IMG/VR virus record: IMGVR_UViG_3300037961_006116
Coordinates: 1 to 21,296 of that record
Direction: 5' to 3' (one strand)
DNA: 21,296 bases
Source: a virus
Below, piece by piece: positions 1 to 9,124 of this stretch (the first letter of the stretch is position 1; each line of letters begins with the position of its first letter). The position numbers and the translations under genes were made by a program. The notes beneath the pieces were generated by a model that searched no databases, was not told the DNA's origin, and saw only the letters and a program-made list of their open reading frames with translations.

Positions 1-1
1 T

Positions 2-3000
2 GTTCAACATCTTGGAGAAAAAGTAGATCCAACTGATCCTAGATTCAATCGTTGGTTCTATAACAATGTTACCTATACTAACGTAAAATCTACTCCTTCA
101 GCGACCACTATAATTACTGAAGTCGATCATTATTTGAACGTTGGTGATAGAGTAGATATTTTATTGAAAGATAGTAGAAATGTTGAAGAGTCTAATCGTG
201 AAGTTACTGCGGTTGCAAACAGAACTCAATTCCAAATAGGTGCAGGTTCTTTAACTTCGGATAAAAAATATATTATTAGAAAGAAACTTGATTTTGTAAA
301 TACAACTCTCAATAACGAAGGAGTTTTATCAAATATACAAAATAGTTTTCTTGATAATGATGGAAACACTTATGTTGCATTTTCGGGATATCCTGGTTAT
401 GACAATGTAACTACTACCAATAGATCAAAAGAGTTTACATCCTCCGCCATTGATCAAGGCACAGATATAATTAATATTCCAAATCATAATTTCATAAATG
501 GAGAAAAATTATATTATGAAAAAATTGTTGGTTCTTCTACCGGTGGAATTCCAGAGGGAAATTACTTTGTAAATGTAATCGATAACAATAGAATTCGTCT
601 ATCCTTAAGTTTAGTATCTCTTGACAATAAGATATATTTTGATATCAGTGGAGTTGTTGCTAACGAACAACATAAATTAACGCCAGCTGTATTGCATGGT
701 AAATCATTAGTTATTCAAAATAATTTCAAGAGAATTTATAAAGAACCAAAATTAGCGACAGAGCACAACGATATTACTGGACCAATTGGAGTCGCGTTGA
801 ATGGAGTAGAATTTTACTCACCAATTGGAGAAGATTCAATATTTTATGGTCAATTGGATGAAGTTAATATACTCAATAAAGGTGTTGGATACAATATTGT
901 AAATCCACCCCAAATAGGTGTTGCAGATACTTCTGGAACAAATGCTAAACTTATTGGTCATTTTGTCGGAAAAATTGAAGACATCATTCTTACAAACGCA
1001 GGATTTGATTTTGCAGAAACTCCTACAGTAACAATTAGTGGAGGTAATGGCACTCAGGCGACTGCTGAAGCAAGAATGAGAGGTTTTACATATTCTGAAT
1101 CTTTCAACGATTTTAGTGTCAATCTAGTTACTAATAGAATTACTATATCTGGCGGACATAAGTTTTCACATGGTGAAGAAGTTACTTATGTTGCTGCTGG
1201 TACACCAATTGGTATTGGATCGACAAACGTAGGATTTTCAACAAATAGACTAACATCAGGAGCAACTTACTTTATCTCAAAATTTAGTGATACCGAGTTT
1301 AGTCTTGCACCATCAAAAGAGGTAGCTTTAGCGGGTGTTGCTGGTAATCAAATTGACTTTACCGCTCAGGGTAATCAAGAGCATACTTTAAGATCAAGAA
1401 AGATTAGAAAAGTAATTGATACTATCAATATTGTTGATTCTACTGATGATTTTTCAAGTAGAAAAGTTGTTATTGATTCACAAGTTTGGCCACCAATAGA
1501 ACAAAAAGATATATACTCAAATTTTGTAGGAGTTAATACAGAAAATAATTACATTTATGCTAGAAATCATTCATTTAAGAATGGTGATAATTTAAGATAT
1601 TCGGTAGATGGCACTGCAATTGGTGGTTTATCTACAACTTCAAATTATAAAGTAAAAGTCTTAGATAATGACAGATTTATGCTGAGTGAAGCAGGAACTG
1701 CAACCACTATCAGTAGCGTAAATTATGATAGAAATATCTATGTAGACATTACTAGTGTTGGTGTTGGAACTCATACTTTTAAATATCCAGAAATTACAGT
1801 TAGTATTAATGGATTAGTTTCAGTTGGTGACACTAGTGTAATTCCATCATATTATAATGCTACTGCTAATCCCATAGTATCTGGAAAACTTGATAATGTA
1901 TTCATACAAAATGGTGGTGTTGGATACGGTGTAACCAATATTATAAATTATCAGAGAAAACCAGAGGTTAATGTTCTCACCGGAAAAAATGCAGATATCA
2001 AAGTTATTATTTCCGGTGGAAAAATATCTAGTGTTTATATTGCAGATTCAGGTGTAGAATATACGACACCACCAACAGTTAACGTAGTTGGTTCTGGCAG
2101 AGGAGCAAAATTAACTGCTACCATTGTTAATGGATCTATCACGGCAATTAATATTATTGATCCTGGCACCGGATATGAACAAGATACAACAACTGTTGAA
2201 GTCATTCCAACTGGAAATAATGCTCAATTAGATGTGGAAGTCCATGAGTGGAAGTTGAATAATGTAGAGAGATTTAAAAAAGAACTTCAACTGGATATTC
2301 AAGACAGAAGTCAGAGAACAAACAGAGAATTAGTTCAACTTAAATCACCGTTATCTATAAATGGGAATAAATTAGTTTCATTCTATCCAGGAACTAGACT
2401 TCGCCAAATATTGAATGATAACCTCAATAATTCTCTTCAAGAAAAAACAACAAATTTAGCACACTCTCCAATTATTGGGTGGGCATATGATGGAAATCCA
2501 ATTTATGGACCATATGGCAATGGAAATGCAATCATTGCTAATGGTGCGGGTGGTATCATAAAGATGGTCTCAAGTTATGAGAAAGATGCAGTTATAGTGC
2601 CTGGATTAAGACCACCTGGTGATGTCGGATATTATGTACAAGATTTTGTATATAAAGCAAATGGTACTCTTGATGAATACAATGGAAGATATCTTACCAA
2701 TACTGACTTTCCCAACGGCACTTACGCATATTTTGCTACAATAGATTCTAACGGTAATCTTGAATATCCATATATTACAAAATCACATTATAATCAAACA
2801 GATAATTTTAACTACAATATTTTAATCGAGCAATCTGATGAAAACGTTAATAATGGATTATATAAGAGGAATGTAACACATCTCGGATTAAATGATCCAT
2901 CTAGAGAATATCCATTCCTTTCAGATCCACTCAAGTCCAATACAAGGATTGATGTTGATCATGTCAATGCAGATAGAATTACTTCAATTGATGTAGAAAA

Positions 3001-6000
3001 TTCTGGTTCAGGATATAAAGTAGGAGAACAAATAAACTTAAATGATTCATCTGTAGATGCAGAAGTTGAAGAAATTCTTGGAAAAGAAATTGAGTCTATT
3101 GTAACTACTACCAATGAATTTAAAAATACAATCTTTAGTATCCAAGATGGCAAAATAACTGGAATCACCACAATTCCACACACAATATTGGATACAGATG
3201 TCGTTGAAATCAGTGGAATTTCTTCCGCTAGTTATAAAAACATTGAAGGATTTAGACCAGTTGGCGTAAGCACAATTAATACTTCTGTTCAAGTTGCTAT
3301 TGGTGCTACAACTGTTACTGGAATTACTACTGATATTAAACTGGGAGAATCCACACTGACTGGTAAATTTAAATCAGGTGATATTATTCAAATTGGTAAT
3401 GAGCAAATGTTAATTGCCAATGTTGATTTGGTAAACAACAAATATAAAGTTACTAGACTTTTTAGCAATACTGCAGGCAGTGCTCATACTGCTGGAAAAT
3501 TAGTAACAAGACTGCCTAAAGAATTTACATTTAATGTAAATGGTAAATTAGAAAACAAGAATATAAATTTCGCATATAAGAAAAACTTTGCTGCATCTGC
3601 TATTGGTATTGGATCAGCATATACTTCATCTGTTGTTGGAGTTGCTGGAAGTACAAATATTACGGTTTCAATCCCACCAAGAGCGATTTATATTCCAGGT
3701 CACCAATTTAAGACTGGAGACCCAGTATCTCTTGTCTCTGTTGGTGGAACAATAACAGCATCTGCAACCGCTGCTTTGACAAATGAATTTGATCTTTCTA
3801 CCGTTAATCTGTTTGTTTTAAAGGTAGCGTCTGATTTTATTGGTCTTGCAACATCAAAAGCTGGTGTTGCATCTTCTAGTGTTTTCTTTACTAACAATAC
3901 AGCAGGAAAAGATCATACACTTGAAGTGATAAAAACTAATATCACTGGTATAGTTAAAAAAACTAGTGCTCAAGTAACTCTTATAGAACCACATAGTCTA
4001 AAAGTAAATGATGAAGTAAAATTAGATGTAACTCCAAGTAAAACACAAAATTTTGTGTTTAAGTTCAATCCTGTTTTGAAAAAACTTGTCGTTGATCCAC
4101 AATCATTTGCTAATAGTGATATTACTACTTCTACCGATGAAATCACAATAGCAAATCATGGTTTTAAAACAGGAGATATAGTTGTTTATACAAATTCTGT
4201 TGGTGTTGCAACTCCTCTTCAGAGCAATAAAGAGTATTATGTTATAAAAATATCTGAAGATGCATTCAAACTTGCAGAAACAAGTTATTCTGCAAATGTG
4301 TTCCCATATCAAAATGTCGATATTACTGAACAGGGACATGGCACACATGTTGTTTCTAAACTAAGTCCAAAATTAGAAATTTTTAATGGAGGCAAAGTTT
4401 CAATTGCAGTTTCAGATTCAAGTTTGAGTGGTTATGATATTAATTTATATCAAGATAATGAGTTTTCTTCCAGATACGAATCAACTTTAATTGAAAGAAC
4501 TGGAACTATTGGTGATTCTAGTATAACCACAAGAATTGTTCTTGATGTCAAAGAATCACTTCCCAAAAATTTATACTATAGAATTGAAGGTGAAGGTAGT
4601 AATTATACTAATACTTATCCAGTAACTGTTGGTGATTATTCAAATATATGTGTAGTTGATTCTAAATTTAATCAAAACTATAAACTCACATCTGTAGGTT
4701 CTACTACTTTTGATTTCACTTTAGTTGGTTCAGCTGAAACAACTTCATATACTTCTGCTGGTTTTAGTAGCGCATTTTATTATACAAGTTCTTTAAATGA
4801 TAGAGGAGGAATCCATTCTGTAGATATTGTAAACCCAGGATATTCAATCAAAAAAATTCCAGTGGTAACATCAATTGGAACAACTACAGGAAAGAATGCT
4901 CTATTGAATGTAAATGGTCCTGAAATTGGTGAGATTGAAGATGTTACAGTTGTAGATACTGGAATTGAGTTCTTAGAAGATTCTACTTTAGCACCAAAAG
5001 CAGACGCTCCTGTCATTCTTAAACTTAGAAATACTTTTACTTTAGGATCAGTTGGTATCACTACTTCTGGAGAAAACTACACTACTGCTCCAACTGTAAT
5101 TGCTATTGGAAATTCAACTATACTTACGAGAACAGAAATTGAGGGAAGTTCAGTTTCTTCCGTTGAAGTTATTGTGAATGACACGAATCTGAACGAAGAT
5201 TTAAAACTCATAGCAATTAACAATACAAATGGTGTTCGAGTCACTGGTGCTACCTCAGTAAACCAACTTAATACTATTAGTTTAAGAGCACCTGTTAATG
5301 GATTTGAAGTATTTCCATTTGCAGTCAATGATAAAATTTTTGTAGAAAATATTGGAATTACTGACTCTGCAGATGGATACAATTCTAGTGATTATGGATA
5401 TAGATTCTTTACCGTAACTGGAATTAATACTATTGGTGGAACTGAAAGTGTTACATATTCAATTGCTGGAATTGGAAGCACTGGTGGTACATACAATAAT
5501 GCTCAAAATGCTGCGTTTGGTAGAGTAATCAAATCAACTGATCTTGCATCTTTTACTCCAATATTCAAAGAAATAACATTCTCAGAGTCTGAAAAAGTAA
5601 CTGTGGGAACTGGCATTACATATGGATTTGTGACAAAAGATGGTTGGGATCCAGAATCTAAAACATTGAAACTTACAGGTGTCGTTGGGGACTTTGGAAA
5701 AAATTCAATAATTAATGGAATTGTTGGAAATAACAAAGCAACTGTTGAAGAAAAGTATGAATTTGATTTTGATCTTAAGATAGGAAGCACATCTTCAGAT
5801 TATGGTATCTGGAAAGATGATATTGGTAAACTTAACTTTGATTCTCAAAGAATTCATGATAATGATTATTATCAAAGATTTTCATATAGTATTCGTGGCG
5901 AGATCCCACTACAAAATTGGGAAGAAGCAGTTAACAGTTTAGATCACACTGCTGGGTATAAAAACTTCTCTGATTTCCAAATAATTACATATCCTCCTGC

Positions 6001-9000
6001 AAAAGTTTCATTTGCATCAAGTGATACTTCGGAAATCAATTTGAATGTTGAACTCTCAAGTTCAGCATCTGTACACACAAGAATGTACTATGACCTTGCG
6101 TCTGAAGATACTGATACATCTAACTTCTCTAAGATTATAAAATTTGATTCTAAAGTGATCACTGATTATAATGAGTCTAGAACTAATAAAGTTTTAATGA
6201 TTGATGATATTAGTTCTCAATTTACTGGAGTTGGAAATTCCAGTGGACAATTGATTGGAATAAGCACATTTAACATATTCAATAATTCTAATACACTTCT
6301 TTATCACACAGTTGAACCAGGTGCAGGAATTGAAACTAATAATGGTGCTTCTATGGGCGTCATTACAATTAATGACCATAATTTTAATACTGGTGAAAGA
6401 TTGGTTTATGATCCAACAAATCGTGGCGAAGACGTTGGTCAACACATCTCAATTGTACAAACATCATCTACAGGCAGTGGACTTGCAGCAACTGATCGTT
6501 TACCCGAATCAGTTTATGCCATTAAATTGACTGACGATACATTTAGAGTTGCTGTAGGTAAGTCTGAAGCGGAAGCAGGACTTGGAGTTACATTTACAAA
6601 TACTGTAGGCATTGGCAGCACTCATAGTTTCTCAACAGAAACAGATTTAGCATCATCTAGATCAATTATTACAATTGATAACATCATTCAAAGTCCTCTA
6701 GCAAGAAAAGATGTTAGTGTTGGACTTACCACTGCTGTTGGAATTGGATCAACTCAGATCACAGTAAACGATGTATCAAATATTGCAGGTAAGACAATTA
6801 TTAGAATCGAGAATGAACTTCTTAAAGTTCAACTGGTCGGTGTAGGCGCTACCAATGTCCTTAACGTTCAACGTGGGCAAATGGGTACAGTTGCCACTGC
6901 ACACACGGTTGGTGCTGCTACTACCATTGTCTCAGGAGACTATAGGATCAATAAAGGTAAGATATACTTTAGTGAACCACCATATGGTCCTGCAGGAATT
7001 GGTTCTTTAACAACTAGATCATCATTTACAGGTAGAATCTATTACAAACTCAACTATGATAATAATCTTATCATGGACGATATCTCTGAAGAGTTTGATG
7101 GAACTAAAGATCAATTTGATTTAAAATCTAATGGTCAGCAAGTAACCGGAATAAGCACAAGTTTTGGTGCTGTTCTAGTTGATAATATTTTCCAAAAACC
7201 ATTCTATGGTGATGTTGGATCAATTTTAGAATCTGATTATCGTATTGTTGGTACTGGAGAGACTATTGATTTTACTGGAACCAGAAAAGAGGATTTACCC
7301 AAAGGTGGAACAATTAATGAATTTACAGTTGGTGTTGGTAGCAATTATCAAGTTCCTAGACAAGCAATAGGTATTGCGGTAGTAAATGGTTCTGGAGTTA
7401 TTACTTCTGTAAGTATTGGTGGAACAAGTGCCGGTGGTGCTGGATATCTATTCCCTCCTGTTGTCTCGATTGCAGATACTCTAGGCAATGGTGTAGGTGC
7501 TGCCGTCACTGCAACTGTTGGTTCTGCTGGAACGATCAGTGGATTTACAATCAATAATGGAGGAACTGGATATTCTCAGGCAAATCCACCATTAGTTACT
7601 ATTGATCCACCATCACCATACAAGAATCTTCCACTTATTGGTGGAACTGGTTCCGGTGCAAAGATGGATGTTGTTGTTGGAACTGGTGGAAGCATTATTT
7701 CATTCAATATGTCTAATCGTGGCATTGGATATTCAGTTGGTGATGTTCTTGAATTAAGTGGTCTGCCATTTAATCCAGTTGGTGTTGGTTCTACCAATAT
7801 GCTAGTTACTGTTAAAAACAAGTACCAAGATAAGTTTGCTGGTTGGACATTTGGACAAATGCTTGAATTAGATGATTTTAGTAATCAGTTTAATGGATTC
7901 AGAAAATCATTCTTAATTACCAGAACGATTGCAGAGACAGAATATTATAGTATTGTTGCACAAGATGGATCTGGAATTGTTCTTGCTAATAATTTGATGA
8001 TTTTCTTGAATGATGTTCTTCAAAAACCAAATGATGATTATGAATTTAACGGTGGCACGAGGATTACATTTAAAGAAGCACCAAAACCAGGAAGTAAGTT
8101 TAAAATTTATTTGTATACTGGTTCTGATCAAGATTTCGTCGCAATTGATGTAGATGAAACTGTTAAACCTGGTGATAGATTAAGATTACAAACTCAAGAT
8201 AATGTTCCATCTCAGGATAAAAGAATTATCTATGAGTTAATTGCTTCAGATACTGTTGAAACTGAAACATATGCTGGTGTTGGTATTGTTACTGATAGTA
8301 GTTTCAATAGACCTGTAGAATGGACAAAACAAACATCTGATATTATTATTGATGGTCAAATTATTTCTAAAGAAAGAAATTATCTTGAACTACAATATTT
8401 CCCAGCGACAAATATTATTGCATCGGTGGCAACTACGTCCACTAAACTATATGTGAATGATTCCTGGGCATTCAAAAGAGTTGATGATCTTGGTCAAACA
8501 TTAAATGATGTCAGAATAGTTGGATTTGGAACTACTGCGGTTGTAGAAGAAATTAAAAAAGTTACTTATGCTGGTGACTTTGGTACAATTACTTCAATTG
8601 GAGCATCTACTGTAGGAATTGGAACTACTACTTCACCTAGACTTGATTTTATTCTGAAACCAGATAGTACAATCTATGATCCAACTCCAAATGATAAACA
8701 AGTAGCAAAACCTGGTATTTCAACAGGAGACTTCTTTGTAATTAGAAACACGACTCTTGGTGCGGGTGTTACATCGATTGATAAACATATTAGTAACGTT
8801 GTCTCAACTGGAACTAGTTTTGTTGACAATATCTACATGGCACATGAAGTTGTCTCTATTGGAACTTCAGAAGTTCGTGTTTCCACTAACGTTGATTCAT
8901 TAGCAGGAATTAATACACTTACACAACCAACTGATGTTGTTAACTATGGAACTTATAGTTGGGGTGTCATAAATACAGGTTCTAGATCTGTTGCAACTGC

Positions 9001-9091
9001 AAGGTCATTTACACACAATACAAATGGTATTGCTGGTATTGAAACATCTGCACACGTCTCCAGACTACTACAGTTGAGAGTATCCTACTAA
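2..9091 (+). CDS. Giant virion structural (tail/baseplate) protein with YHYH-type domain, 5'-truncated by window edge
   Basis: The frame is open from base 2 to a TAA at 9089-9091, giving 3,029 visible residues and no start; the TTG at 134 lies in mid-protein. The sequence is rich in Gly, Ser, Thr, Asn and Val, with no signal peptide or membrane segment seen. Modules in order: Gly-x-Gly-Tyr beta repeats (about 848-1078, 1880-2251, 4802-5113, 7377-7763), six copies of an NHxFxxG module between 461 and 6634, a YHYH-type domain (about 2380-2796), and an FLNDVLQKP-type module (7073-7279, 7862-8140). The C-terminus (YSWG followed by GIETSAHVSR) resembles, from memory, large structural proteins upstream of gene 8 in marine T4-like phages, some annotated VrlC. 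Position before gp8 is where T4 has gene 7, so a baseplate role is inferred. Structural assignment is firm; exact role is not. Confidence 0.85.
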   Translation, partial: VQHLGEKVDPTDPRFNRWFYNNVTYTNVKSTPSATTIITEVDHYLNVGDRVDILLKDSRNVEESNREVTAVANRTQFQIGAGSLTSDKKYIIRKKLDFVNTTLNNEGVLSNIQNSFLDNDGNTYVAFSGYPGYDNVTTTNRSKEFTSSAIDQGTDIINIPNHNFINGEKLYYEKIVGSSTGGIPEGNYFVNVIDNNRIRLSLSLVSLDNKIYFDISGVVANEQHKLTPAVLHGKSLVIQNNFKRIYKEPKLATEHNDITGPIGVALNGVEFYSPIGEDSIFYGQLDEVNILNKGVGYNIVNPPQIGVADTSGTNAKLIGHFVGKIEDIILTNAGFDFAETPTVTISGGNGTQATAEARMRGFTYSESFNDFSVNLVTNRITISGGHKFSHGEEVTYVAAGTPIGIGSTNVGFSTNRLTSGATYFISKFSDTEFSLAPSKEVALAGVAGNQIDFTAQGNQEHTLRSRKIRKVIDTINIVDSTDDFSSRKVVIDSQVWPPIEQKDIYSNFVGVNTENNYIYARNHSFKNGDNLRYSVDGTAIGGLSTTSNYKVKVLDNDRFMLSEAGTATTISSVNYDRNIYVDITSVGVGTHTFKYPEITVSINGLVSVGDTSVIPSYYNATANPIVSGKLDNVFIQNGGVGYGVTNIINYQRKPEVNVLTGKNADIKVIISGGKISSVYIADSGVEYTTPPTVNVVGSGRGAKLTATIVNGSITAINIIDPGTGYEQDTTTVEVIPTGNNAQLDVEVHEWKLNNVERFKKELQLDIQDRSQRTNRELVQLKSPLSINGNKLVSFYPGTRLRQILNDNLNNSLQEKTTNLAHSPIIGWAYDGNPIYGPYGNGNAIIANGAGGIIKMVSSYEKDAVIVPGLRPPGDVGYYVQDFVYKANGTLDEYNGRYLTNTDFPNGTYAYFATIDSNGNLEYPYITKSHYNQTDNFNYNILIEQSDENVNNGLYKRNVTHLGLNDPSREYPFLSDPLKSNTRIDVDHVNADRITSIDVENSGSGYKVGEQINLNDSSVDAEVEEILGKEIESIVTTTNEFKNTIFSIQDGKITGITTIPHTILDTDVVEISGISSASYKNIEGFRPVGVSTINTSVQVAIGATTVTGITTDIKLGESTLTGKFKSGDIIQIGNEQMLIANVDLVNNKYKVTRLFSNTAGSAHTAGKLVTRLPKEFTFNVNGKLENKNINFAYKKNFAASAIGIGSAYTSSVVGVAGSTNITVSIPPRAIYIPGHQFKTGDPVSLVSVGGTITASATAALTNEFDLSTVNLFVLKVASDFIGLATSKAGVASSSVFFTNNTAGKDHTLEVIKTNITGIVKKTSAQVTLIEPHSLKVNDEVKLDVTPSKTQNFVFKFNPVLKKLVVDPQSFANSDITTSTDEITIANHGFKTGDIVVYTNSVGVATPLQSNKEYYVIKISEDAFKLAETSYSANVFPYQNVDITEQGHGTHVVSKLSPKLEIFNGGKVSIAVSDSSLSGYDINLYQDNEFSSRYESTLIERTGTIGDSSITTRIVLDVKESLPKNLYYRIEGEGSNYTNTYPVTVGDYSNICVVDSKFNQNYKLTSVGSTTFDFTLVGSAETTSYTSAGFSSAFYYTSSLNDRGGIHSVDIVNPGYSIKKIPVVTSIGTTTGKNALLNVNGPEIGEIEDVTVVDTGIEFLEDSTLAPKADAPVILKLRNTFTLGSVGITTSGENYTTAPTVIAIGNSTILTRTEIEGSSVSSVEVIVNDTNLNEDLKLIAINNTNGVRVTGATSVNQLNTISLRAPVNGFEVFPFAVNDKIFVENIGITDSADGYNSSDYGYRFFTVTGINTIGGTESVTYSIAGIGSTGGTYNNAQNAAFGRVIKSTDLASFTPIFKEITFSESEKVTVGTGITYGFVTKDGWDPESKTLKLTGVVGDFGKNSIINGIVGNNKATVEEKYEFDFDLKIGSTSSDYGIWKDDIGKLNFDSQRIHDNDYYQRFSYSIRGEIPLQNWEEAVNSLDHTAGYKNFSDFQIITYPPAKVSFASSDTSEINLNVELSSSASVHTRMYYDLASEDTDTSNFSKIIKFDSKVITDYNESRTNKVLMIDDISSQFTGVGNSSGQLIGISTFNIFNNSNTLLYHTVEPGAGIETNNGASMGVITINDHNFNTGERLVYDPTNRGEDVGQHISIVQTSSTGSGLAATDRLPESVYAIKLTDDTFRVAVGKSEAEAGLGVTFTNTVGIGSTHSFSTETDLASSRSIITIDNIIQSPLARKDVSVGLTTAVGIGSTQITVNDVSNIAGKTIIRIENELLKVQLVGVGATNVLNVQRGQMGTVATAHTVGAATTIVSGDYRINKGKIYFSEPPYGPAGIGSLTTRSSFTGRIYYKLNYDNNLIMDDISEEFDGTKDQFDLKSNGQQVTGISTSFGAVLVDNIFQKPFYGDVGSILESDYRIVGTGETIDFTGTRKEDLPKGGTINEFTVGVGSNYQVPRQAIGIAVVNGSGVITSVSIGGTSAGGAGYLFPPVVSIADTLGNGVGAAVTATVGSAGTISGFTINNGGTGYSQANPPLVTIDPPSPYKNLPLIGGTGSGAKMDVVVGTGGSIISFNMSNRGIGYSVGDVLELSGLPFNPVGVGSTNMLVTVKNKYQDKFAGWTFGQMLELDDFSNQFNGFRKSFLITRTIAETEYYSIVAQDGSGIVLANNLMIFLNDVLQKPNDDYEFNGGTRITFKEAPKPGSKFKIYLYTGSDQDFVAIDVDETVKPGDRLRLQTQDNVPSQDKRIIYELIASDTVETETYAGVGIVTDSSFNRPVEWTKQTSDIIIDGQIISKERNYLELQYFPATNIIASVATTSTKLYVNDSWAFKRVDDLGQTLNDVRIVGFGTTAVVEEIKKVTYAGDFGTITSIGASTVGIGTTTSPRLDFILKPDSTIYDPTPNDKQVAKPGISTGDFFVIRNTTLGAGVTSIDKHISNVVSTGTSFVDNIYMAHEVVSIGTSEVRVSTNVDSLAGINTLTQPTDVVNYGTYSWGVINTGSRSVATARSFTHNTNGIAGIETSAHVSRLLQLRVSY
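461..6634 (+). repeat. Six diverged copies of an NHxFxxG beta module within the giant gene
   Basis: Six protein-level repeats of about 75-95 residues share the order: short Ile/Val strand, NH(or GH)-x-F-x-x-G-[DE]-x-[VL]-x-Y, then Y-x-V and D-x-F-x-L, then a closing T-H or H-T-L. Copies lie at about 461-679 (NHNFINGEKLYY), 1121-1396 (GHKFSHGEEVTY), 1538-1786 (NHSFKNGDNLRY), 3668-3928 (GHQFKTGDPVSL), 4130-4354 (NHGFKTGDIVVY) and 6353-6634 (DHNFNTGERLVY). Weaker relatives occur near 3140-3290 (PHTILDTDVVEI) and 3965-4030 (PHSLKVNDEVKL). The copies are too diverged to be a DNA repeat; they are duplicated domains of unknown function. Confidence 0.75.
2380..2796 (+). other. YHYH-type domain inside the giant structural protein
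   Basis: Two signature stretches are readable. The first is HSPIIGWAYDGNPIYGPYG at 2462-2518. The second, about 70 residues later, contains LDEYNGRY, a PNGTYAYF core near 2710-2735, and EYPYIT followed by HY ending at 2796. This pairing (DG-PIYGPYG, then LDE-NGR, then PxGTYAYF, then PYI) is what I know of the YHYH family, found in secreted bacterial proteins and in large tail proteins of marine T4-like phages. The literal tetrad YHYH that names the family is not present here. Its function is not established to my knowledge; domain limits are approximate. Confidence 0.75.
7073..8140 (+). repeat. Two full copies of a DD-[IF]-S-x-x-F / VLQKP module near the giant protein's C-terminus
   Basis: Copy one (about 7073-7279) begins MDDISEEFDG, continues to VDNIFQKP and ends with a DYRIVGTGETIDF strand. 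Copy two (about 7862-8140) begins LDDFSNQFNG, continues to MIFLNDVLQKP and ends with DYEFNGGTRITFKEAPKPGS. A third, truncated start (IDDISSQFTG) occurs near 6200. The pattern of a partner strand, QKP, then D-Y-x-x-x-G-T-x-I-x-F is common in phage tail and fibre proteins as a beta-sandwich building block. That is family knowledge from memory; the duplication is directly visible. Confidence 0.65.
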
Positions 9092-9099
9092 ATTTAGTA
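9086..9099. repeat. Perfect 14-bp palindrome overlapping a stop codon and late promoter
   Basis: TACTAAATTTAGTA is its own reverse complement. It covers the last codons of the upstream giant gene (Tyr-stop) and its last two bases are the first two of the TATAAATA box. It is all but GC-free, so a stable RNA hairpin or intrinsic terminator is unlikely, and no T-run follows. It may be coincidental. Confidence 0.4.
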
Positions 9100-9105
9100 T
9101 AAATA
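9098..9105 (+). promoter_or_regulatory. T4-type late promoter (TATAAATA)
   Basis: This is an exact match to the T4 late promoter -10 consensus TATAAATA, with no -35 element needed in that class. It lies in the only gap between the giant gene and gp8, about 20 bases before the gp8 ATG. If initiation occurs a few bases downstream, as in T4, the leader would be only about 12-15 bases, carrying a weak GGA at 9117-9119 as the ribosome contact. It should drive gp8 and the DUF4815 gene and implies a gp55-like late sigma encoded elsewhere. Confidence 0.85.
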
Positions 9106-9124
9106 ATCAAAAAATCGGACAGAC

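Noticed and set aside
134-9091. TTG at 134 as the start of the giant gene
   Set aside because: The frame is open without stops from base 2, the sequence before 134 has the same character as after it, and no ribosome site or promoter precedes the TTG. The gene is simply cut by the window edge.
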